Positions 10,061 through 19,700 of a DNA stretch of 64,000 nt are shown in pieces. The notes beneath the pieces were generated by a model that was not told where the DNA came from, made no database searches, and saw nothing but the letters and a program-made list of their open reading frames with translations. This stretch comes from Pedobacter sp. SL55 (GTDB lineage Bacteria; Bacteroidota; Bacteroidia; Sphingobacteriales; Sphingobacteriaceae): the NCBI RefSeq assembly GCF_026625705.1, contig NZ_CP113059.1, positions 2,046,001 to 2,110,000 of the forward strand, in the 5' to 3' direction. The position numbers were made by a program, and so were the translations under genes. Every line of letters starts with the position of its first letter. Within the stretch, counting starts at the first letter, position 1.

Positions 10061-11008
10061 TTAATTGCTTGGTAATAATACTTGATCAATTACATGAATT
10101 ACTCCATTGGTAGTAACTAAATTTGCTGATGTAATGGTAGATGCAGAGGGATTGCCGTTTCCTTTAACTTTGGCACCGCCAGTTAAGGTAATCGTTAAAT
10201 TTCCAGATTGTAAAGTAGTAGGTCTTGCACCTTCTGTTAAATCACTAGAAAATACTCTACCTGCCACTACATGATAGGTAAGAATATTGGCAAGTACTGC
10301 TGGATCTGCGGCAGCTATAGCGGCAGTAGAGGCAAAGCCTGCATTAATAAAGGCTTGGTTGGTTGGTGCAAAAACAGTGTAAGGGCCTGCGCCAGAAAGT
10401 ATCTGCGCTACATTGGTATTGCCTTGGCTAGCTCTTAAAACTGCAGCAACTAAAAAGCTAAAATTTTCGTTTGCCTGAGCTGTTTCAACAATGTTGCCAC
10501 TTGGCGGCATAATTACCTTGTTAATTACATGGATAACGCCATTGCTAGCATTGATATCGGCTGTAGTTACTGCCGCTCCGTTTACAAAAACACCCGACGA
10601 GTTTTTCGTCACAAACACATTAAGGTTTGCGGCGGTAGCTACAGCGGTGTTGCTTGCCATAGGAATGGCAGACGAAGGTGTGCGATTAGGTAGAACGTGG
10701 TACAATAAAATTTTTGCTAGTGTTTCTACCGGCATCGCATTAATTTTTGCCTCGGTATCTAGCCCAGCGGCTACAAAAGCGGCATTGTTTGGGGCAAAAA
10801 CCGTAAATGGCCCATTACCCTGTAAGGTAGCAGTAAGATTGGCTCTTATAAGAGCTGCTTCTAGAAGAGAGAAATCTGCATTACCAACAACCACACCAGT
10901 AATGGTTTGGTCTTGAGGGTTGTCATTGTTCTTTTTGCAAGAAGTAAATAGTGCAAAAAAGCATAGTAGTACTACTGCCGTAAACTTAGAGAATTGAAGT
11001 GTTTTCAT
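10061..11008 (-). CDS. Lipoprotein with two fasciclin (FAS1) domains
   Basis: 315 residues. The N-terminus MKTLQFSKFTAVVLLCFFAL followed by FTSCKKNN is a lipoprotein signal with lipobox cysteine near residue 24. Two FAS1 domains follow: one at about 40-168 (FSLLEAALIRANL, GPFTVFAPNNAAFVAAG, LLYHVLPN, NGVIHVINKVIMPP) and one at about 175-314 (FSFLVAAVLRAS, GPYTVFAPTNQAFINAG, LTYHVVAG, NGVIHVIDQVLLPS). Both keep the H1 and H2 boxes. FAS1 proteins act in cell adhesion and surface attachment in many organisms, and lipid anchoring suggests the outer membrane. A terminator follows. It lies divergent from the MarR-type gene, which could regulate it, though no operator was identified. Confidence 0.93.
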   Translation of the reverse strand: MKTLQFSKFTAVVLLCFFALFTSCKKNNDNPQDQTITGVVVGNADFSLLEAALIRANLTATLQGNGPFTVFAPNNAAFVAAGLDTEAKINAMPVETLAKILLYHVLPNRTPSSAIPMASNTAVATAANLNVFVTKNSSGVFVNGAAVTTADINASNGVIHVINKVIMPPSGNIVETAQANENFSFLVAAVLRASQGNTNVAQILSGAGPYTVFAPTNQAFINAGFASTAAIAAADPAVLANILTYHVVAGRVFSSDLTEGARPTTLQSGNLTITLTGGAKVKGNGNPSASTITSANLVTTNGVIHVIDQVLLPSN

Positions 11009-11138
11009 ATTTTTTAAATTAGTTTTATTTTGTACTATGGCAACAACAATAATGGTTTTAAAAAGTTTTTTATTACACTAATTTTTTTGAAAAAAAGTAT
11101 AATTCACAGCTTAATGGTTTTTTATTGTACTATTTTTC

Positions 11139-11146
11139 TACTTTTG
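11139..11146 (+). promoter_or_regulatory. Possible -7 box for the MarR-family gene
   Basis: TACTTTTG matches TAnnTTTG and lies 18 nt before the ATG at 11165. No well-spaced TTG -33 element is visible. Confidence 0.35.
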
Positions 11147-11164
11147 AATTTAAACTTTAAGGGA

Positions 11165-11770
11165 ATGTCTTACAGCTTGGTTAAAGAAATAGTTTCGTTG
11201 CTAGAAATTTTTGAAGGCGAAGAAGTTCCTTCATCACGACATAATTTAAACGGTTTTTTATCGTGGTTGCAACAAAGAAGACCCCACTTGGTGCAAATGG
11301 AAGAGCCAAATTTGGCCGACAAACACCAAGGTCGTTCTGCCGATGGTGTGATCAATACTTCATTAGTACATTTGTATAGGTATGCCAAACTTTATGCAAA
11401 AGAGGCCATTTCGGGATCTGCTTTTTCTACTCCCGACGAGATGTTTTACCTACTTAGCCTAGCTAACAATGGTGCAATGACTAAAAGTACCTTAATTAAA
11501 GATAACGTACATGAAAAATCTGCCGGAATTCAAATTATCAATAGGTTAATTTCAGCGGGATTTGTAATTCAAGAGGCAAATGAAAAAGACAAGCGTAGCA
11601 GGCTAATCCAACTTACAGCACAAGGACAAATTGCCATCGATAATAGCTTAAATGAAATGCGTGTAGCTTCAAAACTTGTTACAGAACCACTTACTGCAAT
11701 AGAAAAAGCAGAGCTAATTCGTTTACTGCTTAAATTGGAAGACTTTCATGAAGGTAAATTTCGTGTTTAG
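11165..11770 (+). CDS. MarR-family winged-helix transcriptional regulator
   Basis: 201 residues from the ATG at 11165; the frame is open further upstream but the added segment is AT-rich, hydrophobic and unlike the family, and a TAnnTTTG box lies within it. Residues about 85-200 resemble a MarR winged helix: FSTPDEMFYLLSLANNG, then a recognition-helix region (TKSTLIKDNVHEKSAGIQIINRL split over about 107-130), wing EKDKRSRLIQLTAQGQ, and a C-terminal dimerisation helix. The N-terminal 80 residues form an extra helical extension (VSLLEIFEGEEVPSSRHN) as found in a Bacteroidota subgroup. It probably represses genes nearby; the divergent fasciclin lipoprotein is the nearest candidate. Confidence 0.82.
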   Translation: MSYSLVKEIVSLLEIFEGEEVPSSRHNLNGFLSWLQQRRPHLVQMEEPNLADKHQGRSADGVINTSLVHLYRYAKLYAKEAISGSAFSTPDEMFYLLSLANNGAMTKSTLIKDNVHEKSAGIQIINRLISAGFVIQEANEKDKRSRLIQLTAQGQIAIDNSLNEMRVASKLVTEPLTAIEKAELIRLLLKLEDFHEGKFRV

Positions 11771-11786
11771 GCTTGATAGTTAGGGA

Positions 11787-11900
11787 AGTCCGAAAGTTAG
11801 GCAAGTCTGAAAGTTCGACGATAACGCGGCTAGGCAAATTTTTAAATAGTCCGAAAGTCAGGGAAGTCTGAAAGTTCGATGATAGGGAGGCTAGGCAAAT
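11787..11900. repeat. Two imperfect direct copies of a 53-bp repeat
   Basis: Units at 11787-11839 and 11848-11900 begin AGTCCGAAAGT and end GGCTAGGCAAAT, differing at several positions. Each holds two internal copies of AAGTCyGAAAGT. Such AGTCCGAAAGT strings resemble low-complexity extragenic repeats of this bacterial family. Confidence 0.8.
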
Positions 11901-12098
11901 CTCCAAAAAACCAAAACCCAAAAAACCAACCAACTGATCAACGCATTAGCCGCCTTGCTACGATTTTACACCAGCTGTATAAAAATAGCAACGTAATGAT
12001 CCTTGAAAAATTAGCCTCTATTTCCAACCAATTAGTTTCTGTGGCTAGGTAGATTGATGATAACATCAGCCAGCAGAATCCATTAAAATAGTGCCTAC
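11901..12098. other. Remaining intergenic sequence, nothing recognised
   Basis: Together with the 53-bp repeats this fills the gap between the MarR gene and the convergent AHSA1 gene. It includes a low-complexity A/C-rich segment (11900-11930) and no supported gene. Confidence 0.5.
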
Positions 12099-12560
12099 TT
12101 AGCGGGTATGTCCACCGTTTAACATTTCCATTAGCGTTCTTTCCAATCGGTCAAAATTTTCTTCGTTTTTGGGGATTACGAAATTTTTCATTTTGGCGCA
12201 CTCCTCTGCCGTGGCAAAAATCATACGAAACGAAATACAAGATGTGGAAGGGGTAGTTGCTTCAAAACCTATTTCCATATCAAAAAAGGGTTTAGAATGT
12301 CTGGTCCAAGCTACCAGTTGGTTGGGTATTACAGTTTTAAATATAGAAGAATTTTCATAGTTGCCTTTTTCGGGACCATGCATAGTGAGTAGCCACTTTC
12401 CTTCTGGGCGTAAATCAAATTCATGTATGGTGTTCGTAAATCCTTCTGGTCCCCACCACGTTTTTAAATGCAAAGGATTGGCAAATGCTTCATAAACTGT
12501 TTCTAAGGGTGCGTTTAGCACTCTAGAGCTGTATATTTCAAAGCTTGTTTCTTCATTCAT
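12099..12560 (-). CDS. SRPBCC / AHSA1-domain protein
   Basis: 153 residues, cytoplasmic, START-like AHSA1 (activator of Hsp90 ATPase homologue 1-like) fold. Signatures: NAPLETVYEAFANPLHLKTWW near the N-terminus, GPEGFTNT, FDLRPEGKWLLTMHGP, and a C-terminal long helix (NFDRLERTLMEML). These proteins bind small hydrophobic ligands or act with a partner ArsR-type regulator; no such regulator is adjacent here. Monocistronic, convergent with the MarR gene. Assignment to fold is firm; substrate unknown. Confidence 0.9.
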   Translation of the reverse strand: MNEETSFEIYSSRVLNAPLETVYEAFANPLHLKTWWGPEGFTNTIHEFDLRPEGKWLLTMHGPEKGNYENSSIFKTVIPNQLVAWTRHSKPFFDMEIGFEATTPSTSCISFRMIFATAEECAKMKNFVIPKNEENFDRLERTLMEMLNGGHTR

Positions 12561-12996
12561 AGCTTTTTGTTAACTGTAAACACTTTTCTTGTTGCAGGTA
12601 TTTGTCACTTGTTTAATTTCAAACTTAAAATTTTTATTCATCATCTAAAATTTAACTCTCATAAAAAGATATTCTTTTATCATCTCAAAAACATCATCAT
12701 TGACGCCGTTAGCGCTATATTATGCTGAGCAAATGAAACCTTTTGATGGTTTTTTAGCGGCTCTTATGAAATAAAAAGCGATGTAACAATTACAGTATCA
12801 TATCAATAGTTTGTGCATCTACTTACTCTAATTGGGTAAAAATGACAACGCAATTATACTTGGGGAATTTTTTTGCCAAGCATAAAAAGTGGCTTTGTGG
12901 TGTAAAATCACATAAATTTTATAAAGGCACAAAATTTGGCAAAGAGGAGTTAACGTGTGCGGGTTCGCTTGCACCTAGTTTTTATATAGAGCAAGT
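12561..12996. promoter_or_regulatory. 436-nt regulatory region upstream of the first fibre operon
   Basis: No gene is seen. The part next to the plus-strand fibre gene has a CTCTAATTGGGTAAAA motif at 12826-12841 and a GGCACAAAATTTGG motif at 12926-12939. Both recur, at the same separation, upstream of the gene at 30226 (see findings), which suggests a shared control element. Confidence 0.5.
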
Positions 12997-14454
12997 ATGA
13001 AAAAAATTTTATTAAGTTTTGGGCTATGCGTAATGCTAGCAATAGGTGTGCAAACAGTTAGTGCACAGGTTAAAATTGGCGACAATCCAACAACCGTTAA
13101 CAAAGCCTCTATTCTTGAGTTAGAACATAGCAGTAAGGGTTTGCTTTTTCCAAGGGTAAATCTTACCAATACCACCAGTTGGGGCTTGGCCGCGGGCAGT
13201 ACGCCTGTTGCTGGTATGGTGGTATATAATACTAAAACTGTGGCTACTGGTTTTTCTGGAACTGTAGCTTATCCGGCATTATTGCCAGATGGTACCGGCC
13301 TTTATTATTGGGATGGTAATGGATGGGTTGCTGCAAAAGGAATGAAAGGTGACGCAGGTGTAGTAGGAGTGCAAGGTATGCCGGGCACAACTGGTACACC
13401 AGGTACTCCAGGTACACCGGGAGGGCCAGCGGCGGGCATTACCATTGTAACTAATGACACAGGAACATGGGTTTATAACCCTACAACCAATACTTGGACT
13501 AATATTAACGGTAGTGCAGGTGCTGCTGGGGCAACTGGTGCTGCTGGCCCTCAAGGCGCTACAGGCGCTAACGGTGCAGATGGTAAATCTGTAACTGGCG
13601 GCGCAGGTACACCAGGTGCTACAGGTGCAACAGGAACCAATGGCGATACTTATATAGATGTTACTAATGGCGATGTGTATACTTATAACGGTACTACATG
13701 GAACGTAACAGGAAACATTAAAGGTGCAACTGGCGCTGCTGGCCCTCAAGGCGCTACTGGCGCTAACGGTGCAGATGGTAAATCGGTAACTGGCGGTGCA
13801 GGTACACCGGGTGCTACAGGTGCAACGGGTACCAGTGGCGATAGCTATATAGATGTAACCAACGGCGATGTGTATACTTATAATGGTACTACATGGAACG
13901 TAACTGGAAACATTAAAGGTGCAACTGGCGTAGCAGGAGCAACTGGTGCAACAGGTACATTTGTAGCTACGGTAGACAATGGTTTAAATTTCTCTACACC
14001 AACCAATATTCAATTGGGAGGTGTTTTAACACAACCAATCACAACAATAACTACAAACACAACTGCTGGTAGTAACACTTTAGCTATCGCTGGTTTACAG
14101 GCTAGCAATAATACTACAGATAAAATTGTAGTGGCTGATGCTACAACTGGAGTTTTAAGGGTTAAAGATGCCAATGCCAGCAAAGTGGTAAAAATTAATA
14201 CAGCTTACAGTGCTTTGGCAGATGATGCAACCATATTAGCTGATGCAACCTCAGCTCCTTTTACTTTAACCATACCAACGGCAGCAAGCAGTGCGGGCAG
14301 AATTATAACCATCCGTAAGGTAGATGTTACCTCCAACCTGCTCACGTTTAGCCAAACCATCAAATTAAATGAGGTGGATACTTTTACAGGCGTAAATTAT
14401 AGTACAACAATCCGTATCCAAAGCGATGGTACTGATTGGTATATGATCGACTAG
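12997..14454 (+). CDS. Secreted collagen-like (Gly-X-Y) fibre protein
   Basis: 485 residues. Signal peptide MKKILLSFGLCVMLAIGVQT...VSAQ, then a conserved N-terminal module (VKIGDNPTTVNKASILELEH, KGLLFPRVNLT, YYWDGNGWV; about 24-118) shared with the paralogues at 14566 and 26774. A Gly-X-Y stalk (about 120-320) is interrupted by non-collagen insertions; a 65-residue block (195 nt) occurs twice in tandem, 13531-13725 and 13726-13920. After the stalk a TGTFVATVDNGLNFS segment and a beta-rich C-terminus follow (SGRIITIRKVDV, IQSDGTDWYMID), resembling phage tail-fibre or trimeric-adhesin ends. Such proteins probably form trimers outside the cell. No T9SS type B domain is present. First gene of an apparent operon with the next gene (111 nt gap). 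Export route is inferred. Confidence 0.8.
   Translation: MKKILLSFGLCVMLAIGVQTVSAQVKIGDNPTTVNKASILELEHSSKGLLFPRVNLTNTTSWGLAAGSTPVAGMVVYNTKTVATGFSGTVAYPALLPDGTGLYYWDGNGWVAAKGMKGDAGVVGVQGMPGTTGTPGTPGTPGGPAAGITIVTNDTGTWVYNPTTNTWTNINGSAGAAGATGAAGPQGATGANGADGKSVTGGAGTPGATGATGTNGDTYIDVTNGDVYTYNGTTWNVTGNIKGATGAAGPQGATGANGADGKSVTGGAGTPGATGATGTSGDSYIDVTNGDVYTYNGTTWNVTGNIKGATGVAGATGATGTFVATVDNGLNFSTPTNIQLGGVLTQPITTITTNTTAGSNTLAIAGLQASNNTTDKIVVADATTGVLRVKDANASKVVKINTAYSALADDATILADATSAPFTLTIPTAASSAGRIITIRKVDVTSNLLTFSQTIKLNEVDTFTGVNYSTTIRIQSDGTDWYMID
13531..13920 (+). repeat. Tandem 195-bp repeat inside the collagen-like gene (two units)
   Basis: Two in-frame units of 195 nt (65 codons), each coding Gly-X-Y triplets followed by GDxYIDVTNGDVYTYNGTTW; only scattered synonymous and a few amino-acid differences. 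A partial third start follows at 13921. Confidence 0.9.
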
Positions 14455-14565
14455 AAGTTATCAGTTGCAGGTTGCCTTCACACACAGGGCTTCCTGCAAT
14501 GCATAACTTATAACTACTCCTAATCTTTTTAATAATCAATTGGTTCAAACCATTACAAAGGAACG

Positions 14566-16587
14566 ATGAAAAATAATACGTTGAGAACAGCACTATGTGG
14601 AGCCCTAATAACCATGGCTGGCTATAGCGCAAACGCACAAAATAAAGAGTTAAAAGTGGGTACAAACCCTACCATTAAAGAGCCTTCTGCAGTATTTGAA
14701 GTTGAAAGTGCCAACAAAGGGATGTTATTGCCTAGGGTAGCTTTAACCAGTTTAACAGATGTAACTACCATTGCCAACCCTGCAGACGCCTTAACGGTTT
14801 TTAATACGGCCTTTAATGGTGTGGCGCCAAATAATGTAATCCCAGGTTATTACTACTGGAGTGCTACTGATAATAAATGGATCAGGTTATTGGATAAAGA
14901 GCCTGTGCAAGATTTACGCTTTGTAGGAAGAAACAACCACGTAACACAAGACGCCGGAGTTAACGAAAATGGTACAAGCCTAGGCTCAGGGCAAGACAAT
15001 ATTGCCATAGGCAGGTCGGCAATGCGCTTTATTGCAGCGGGTAGTAGAAATATTGCAATAGGTAGTTCTCTTGGAGATTTGGAAAATGGAAACGATAATA
15101 TTGTAATTGGAAATAACTCCGGAGGTTATCTTCAGAACGAAAGTAATAACATCATTATTGGTAATTCAATGGCTTCCTTAAGCGGTACCGATGGTGGAGG
15201 CAATGCAATTACGCTTTCTAACAGTTTAAGAATAGGCAATTTTTTATATGGTTTATATGACAGCAATACAGGTAAAGCTAGAACCTTGGTGGGTGATTAT
15301 TTTTATAGTTCACCGACTGATAATGTTTTTAAAGAAACATTTAATATCGGCTCTGGCGGGCTTTGGATTAAGGATATCAATTCGTCCGCCTATACCAGTA
15401 GCGATGCCGCCGATAAAATAATAGTAGCCGATGCTGATGGCGTTTTGAAAACTACTGACGTAACCGGTTTAGCTATAGAACCTTGGAACCAAGCTACAAC
15501 TGCTACTACCAAAGCAACTTCTAATACTCAGAATATTTATCAAGATGGTAAAGTAGGAATTGGTAATTTCGCTACGGCTAACCCTATTGCTGATTTAGAT
15601 ATTCGTGGTAACGGAACGCTACGTGTTGGACTGCCTCACGCTGATGAATTGAATGGCTCATCGCCTGTAGGTAATTACTCTATTGCTACTGGAGTTCATA
15701 ATAAGGTTCCATCAGATGTGTCTAGTTCTTTTGGTCAAGAGAATATAATAACTGGTGACGTTTCTATGGCTTGGGGACAATACAATAAATCAACAGGCTT
15801 TCTTACTACAACTTACGGATGGTCTAACGAAAACGAAGGGCTTCTAGGTACAATGTTCGGTTTTGGCAATAAGGCATCGGCAACCAGTCAGTTAGTGTTT
15901 GGTAGATTTAATGCCATAACAGCAGCATTTCCTTCAACTTCTGTCGAACCAAATGATCCAATATTACAAGTAGGTAATGGTACTCAAAGTGATAGGTCAA
16001 ATGCATTAACTTTACTTCGCAATGGTAAAGCAGTTTTCGGGGTTTCTGCAGCTGGAAACTTGGCGATGCCAACAGAATTATTAGATTTAGGTGGTAGTGC
16101 CAATATAGGTAGTGGTGGTTTAAGGATTAGAAACATCAACTCGGCTGCTTATACCAGTACCAATGCTGCAGATAAAATAGTTGTAGCCGATGCCAATGGC
16201 GTGTTAAAAACGGCTACCGCAGCTGCACCTCAATTTTTCTACACCCCATCATTGGTGTTGCCAACAACTAGTACCGATTTGCCAAGCTATGTAACCTTTG
16301 CGGGTGGTACATTTACGGTAGACTTACACGCCGTTTATGCTAACCAATTCGGGATGACAGGTAATGTGGCTGGCCCAACGCGTTCGGCAATTAAAAGTGC
16401 TTCGGCAACTACTTTGCCAGCACTTGGGGCTGCTGCCTTAGAATATTTTGTAACTTATTTCGATAATACCGTATTTGATCCAAATAGCATTACATTATCC
16501 GACGCTGGTATTTTAACTTATCAGGTTTTGGGTTCGGCCGCGGTTACTGAAAAAACGTATATGAATATTGTGTTTAAAATAAAATAA
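14566..16587 (+). CDS. Trimeric-autotransporter-like surface protein with YadA-type head repeats
   Basis: 673 residues. Signal peptide MKNNTLRTALCGALITMAGY...NAQ, then the shared N-terminal module (VGTNPTIKEPSAVFEVES, KGMLLPRV; about 27-110). Head-like repeats with N-phi-phi-phi-G pattern follow (NIAIGRSAM, NIAIGSSLG, NIVIGNNSGG, NIIIGNSMA; about 143-205), later a second set (SIATGVHNK, SSFGQENI, AWGQYNKSTG; about 370-450). Linkers with AADKIIVADADGVLKT recur twice and also occur in the paralogue at 26774. The last about 120 residues (FFYTPSL ... LEYFVTYFDNT ... YMNIVFKIK) match the C-terminus of that paralogue and probably serve for trimerisation or surface attachment. Second gene of the operon; terminator follows. 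Likely adhesin, not proven. Confidence 0.78.
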   Translation: MKNNTLRTALCGALITMAGYSANAQNKELKVGTNPTIKEPSAVFEVESANKGMLLPRVALTSLTDVTTIANPADALTVFNTAFNGVAPNNVIPGYYYWSATDNKWIRLLDKEPVQDLRFVGRNNHVTQDAGVNENGTSLGSGQDNIAIGRSAMRFIAAGSRNIAIGSSLGDLENGNDNIVIGNNSGGYLQNESNNIIIGNSMASLSGTDGGGNAITLSNSLRIGNFLYGLYDSNTGKARTLVGDYFYSSPTDNVFKETFNIGSGGLWIKDINSSAYTSSDAADKIIVADADGVLKTTDVTGLAIEPWNQATTATTKATSNTQNIYQDGKVGIGNFATANPIADLDIRGNGTLRVGLPHADELNGSSPVGNYSIATGVHNKVPSDVSSSFGQENIITGDVSMAWGQYNKSTGFLTTTYGWSNENEGLLGTMFGFGNKASATSQLVFGRFNAITAAFPSTSVEPNDPILQVGNGTQSDRSNALTLLRNGKAVFGVSAAGNLAMPTELLDLGGSANIGSGGLRIRNINSAAYTSTNAADKIVVADANGVLKTATAAAPQFFYTPSLVLPTTSTDLPSYVTFAGGTFTVDLHAVYANQFGMTGNVAGPTRSAIKSASATTLPALGAAALEYFVTYFDNTVFDPNSITLSDAGILTYQVLGSAAVTEKTYMNIVFKIK

Positions 16588-16608
16588 CCTTAATAGATCG
16601 ACTAGGTT

Positions 16609-16645
16609 TAATTCCTGTAAGTTTTAAAGCTTGCAGGAATTTTAA
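16609..16645 (+). terminator. Terminator of the fibre-protein operon
   Basis: A 12-bp stem (AATTCCTGTAAG / CTTGCAGGAATT, one mismatch) with an 8-nt loop and a following T-rich tract, 22 nt after the stop codon at 16587. Confidence 0.85.
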
Positions 16646-16710
16646 TTAACAAAACCTAATAAAATTGGACTGTGGAGAGAGATTTAGTCAGTCAAAAAAA
16701 ATGTAACTAA

Positions 16711-19700
16711 ATGAAAAAGATACTTTTAGTAATTTTTTGTTTGTTGGTAAGCAAAATTGCTTTCTCACAACAAACCATGTATTGGTTCGGGGGAGCAGGA
16801 AACTGGAACGATTTATCGCATTGGTCGTTTCAATCTGGTGGAGGGGTGCACCCTACGTTGGGATTACCTTCATCTGTACCTACTGCCGATACCCATGTAA
16901 TTTTTGATGGTAACTCGGGTTTAAATGCAACAGGTACAACAACTGCTCAGTTGGCGGCACGCACCGTTACCTTAGGTTCTGAGGTAGTAATTAGATCTTT
17001 AACTTTTGATGCGAGTATCGCAACCGCCAATCCAAGAATTAGCAACGGTTTTAATATCCGTGTAACCGAAGATGTAACCCTGCAAGCTGGTGTTTCTATA
17101 CTTAATGCATCATTTGCCATAGCCATGGAGCCAGTAGTGGCTACCACAACTACTTTAACCTTAAACGGAGCAGTAGTCCCTTTATTTAGTAAAGGAGGGG
17201 CAGGTACCTTAAATATCAACGGTGTAATTACCAGTGGCAGATATAACTTTGCACAAGGTATTGCAAATTATTTAGCACCTACGGCAACTTTTAACGTTGG
17301 TTTAGCAAGTTTTTCGCTAACTGTAGTAAACAGCGCCATCTTAAATGCACCCAACCTCACCAATTTAGATACCAGAGGTAACGTACAGATTTCGGGTACG
17401 GCTCAATTTAATGCACCCCTGCTTGAACATTGGATCAGAACAGGAGCAAATAATAATACGATTTCTATTTTGGACAATGTTCATCTCAACTTACCAGCAT
17501 TAAAAACCTGGGAGTTTGCCAATATGGCACCAGGCACAGCTACCGCTACCATTACTATTCCGGACGCTACTGTGGTAACCGCCAGAGGTAATTGGAGTTT
17601 TGTGGGAAACCTCAATGCTGGTACTTCCGAGTTTCATGTAGAGGGCACGGAGTTTCGTACAAAGGCCGCTACGGCAGTAAATAAAGTGTTTATGGAAAAC
17701 CCTGTTGCTACAACTGCTGCGAATATTTATGGCACAGGTTCTACCATCAATGAATTACACTTTGTAAGTTCAAATGGTTACTTTCAAAACGGAATGACCA
17801 TTGGTAAATTGTATTTAGCTCCTTCACGAGCGTATACTATTTACCGTAATAGTATGCTTACCATTACAGAAAACATTATAGACAGCACACCAGACTGCCA
17901 ACCTTTTTGGCAGATTTACAGTAGCGAAACAGCATTTATTGCCCGCATTAACAATGCCTCGGGTAATCCAATTAACTTAGAAAACGCCATTTTAACCCGT
18001 ATTAATGTTACCAATGGGGTAATTAATGTGGTGGGGGTTGATAATGGCAACAATTCTACCATTGGTACTACCTTAAATTTTGTAGAGCCACCTGCAAAAA
18101 CCATTTATTGGGTGGGTGCTGCTGGCGATGATGAATGGAACAATCAGGCCAATTGGTCGGCAACTTCTGGTGGTGCAGGAGGTTTTTGTTTACCCACACA
18201 ATACGACGATGTGATCTTCGATAATAATTCGGTAGTTGCATCGGGCTCAGTGAAAATTACCGCAAACAATGCTTTCTTTCATGACATTACTGTACAAAAC
18301 AATGCACCAGTATTCAATTTTGTGCGTGGCGGTACTGGTGCCACAAATATGACCTGCTACGGTTCTTGGTACATGCGTTCGGGTATGGTAGTTGCTGTAG
18401 ATAATGTCCAGTTCCGCTCTGCTGATATGGGCGAAACTATTACCAGTAATGGTTCGTTTTTTCGGATCACTTATTTTCAAGGTTTAGGTGGTTGGACATT
18501 TCAAGACAGCTTTCAAACGCAAGCTAACAATAATTACCACCTGTATTTTAGAGGAGCTAGCTTAAACACCAACAACCAAACGGTTTTTATAGGTGGCAAC
18601 TTTATTGGTAATGAGACAATTACTCCCGCTGTTACCAGAAATTTAATTTTAGGTAGCTCACAAATTTCTTTGGTAACACAATGGCTATATAATGCAACTG
18701 TTAATACCTTAAATGCAGGTACATCTCACATTACGCTAAGAAATGGAGACCAGTTTTATGCACTTGCCAATCATGTGTATTATGACGTTACCTCTAACAT
18801 ACCAACACCAACAACTACCACCAGTCTTACTATTCTTGGTGCAAATGTTACTTACCATAATTTCCATGTTTTTAATCAATTGGCAGATTTTCAGAATACC
18901 ATTACCGCCAACGAAATTAGGATCATGCCAGTGCAGTTGCGAGCTAGTTTATTGTTTAGAGGTTCGGTAACTACCAATATTTTAGAAATTCAAAAAAATG
19001 GGCTTTTTAGAGCTTTCAATAATGTATTGGTTACCGTTAATCAGAATTTTATTACCCATACCTTAGATTGCCAAGGTTTAATGGAAATGTATGTAAACGG
19101 CAAAACTCCTGGTCAGTTTTTTAGGTTCCGGTCGGCCAATAATGTTTTTGTACCCAATGTTTGGATGACGGGCGTTAGTGCCGATTTAACTTCGGGCGCC
19201 ACTTACACTGCAACTGGTTTAGAAGATACCGATGTAACCAATTGGACCTTTACCGTGCCGCCAGCCAAAGAATTGTATTGGATTGGTGTAGCCGATAACA
19301 ATTGGAACAACGGTTTAAACTGGACTACCAACAGTAATGGTGTGCCTTCTCCTGGCGGATGTGTGCCTACCAAATACGATAATGTGCATTTCAATAGTTT
19401 TTCAACGGGTAATTTGCCAATTAATATCTTAGATCAACCCGCTTATTTCAATAACCTAATTGGTCATAGCGATGCTCCATCGGGTATTACCATTACTTCT
19501 GTATTGGGTATCGAAGGCTATGCTTACGGTAATTTGATACAAATGGCACCAAACATGACCTTTGTGAGATTGAATTTGATGGGCGATGCGAACAACGGAC
19601 AGTTAATTAATAATGGTACTTCCGCTTTTGGTCACCTTACTGTAAATAATGCCAATGCCAATTGGGTGTTTACGGGTAATACAAGGGTAACCAGTACCTA

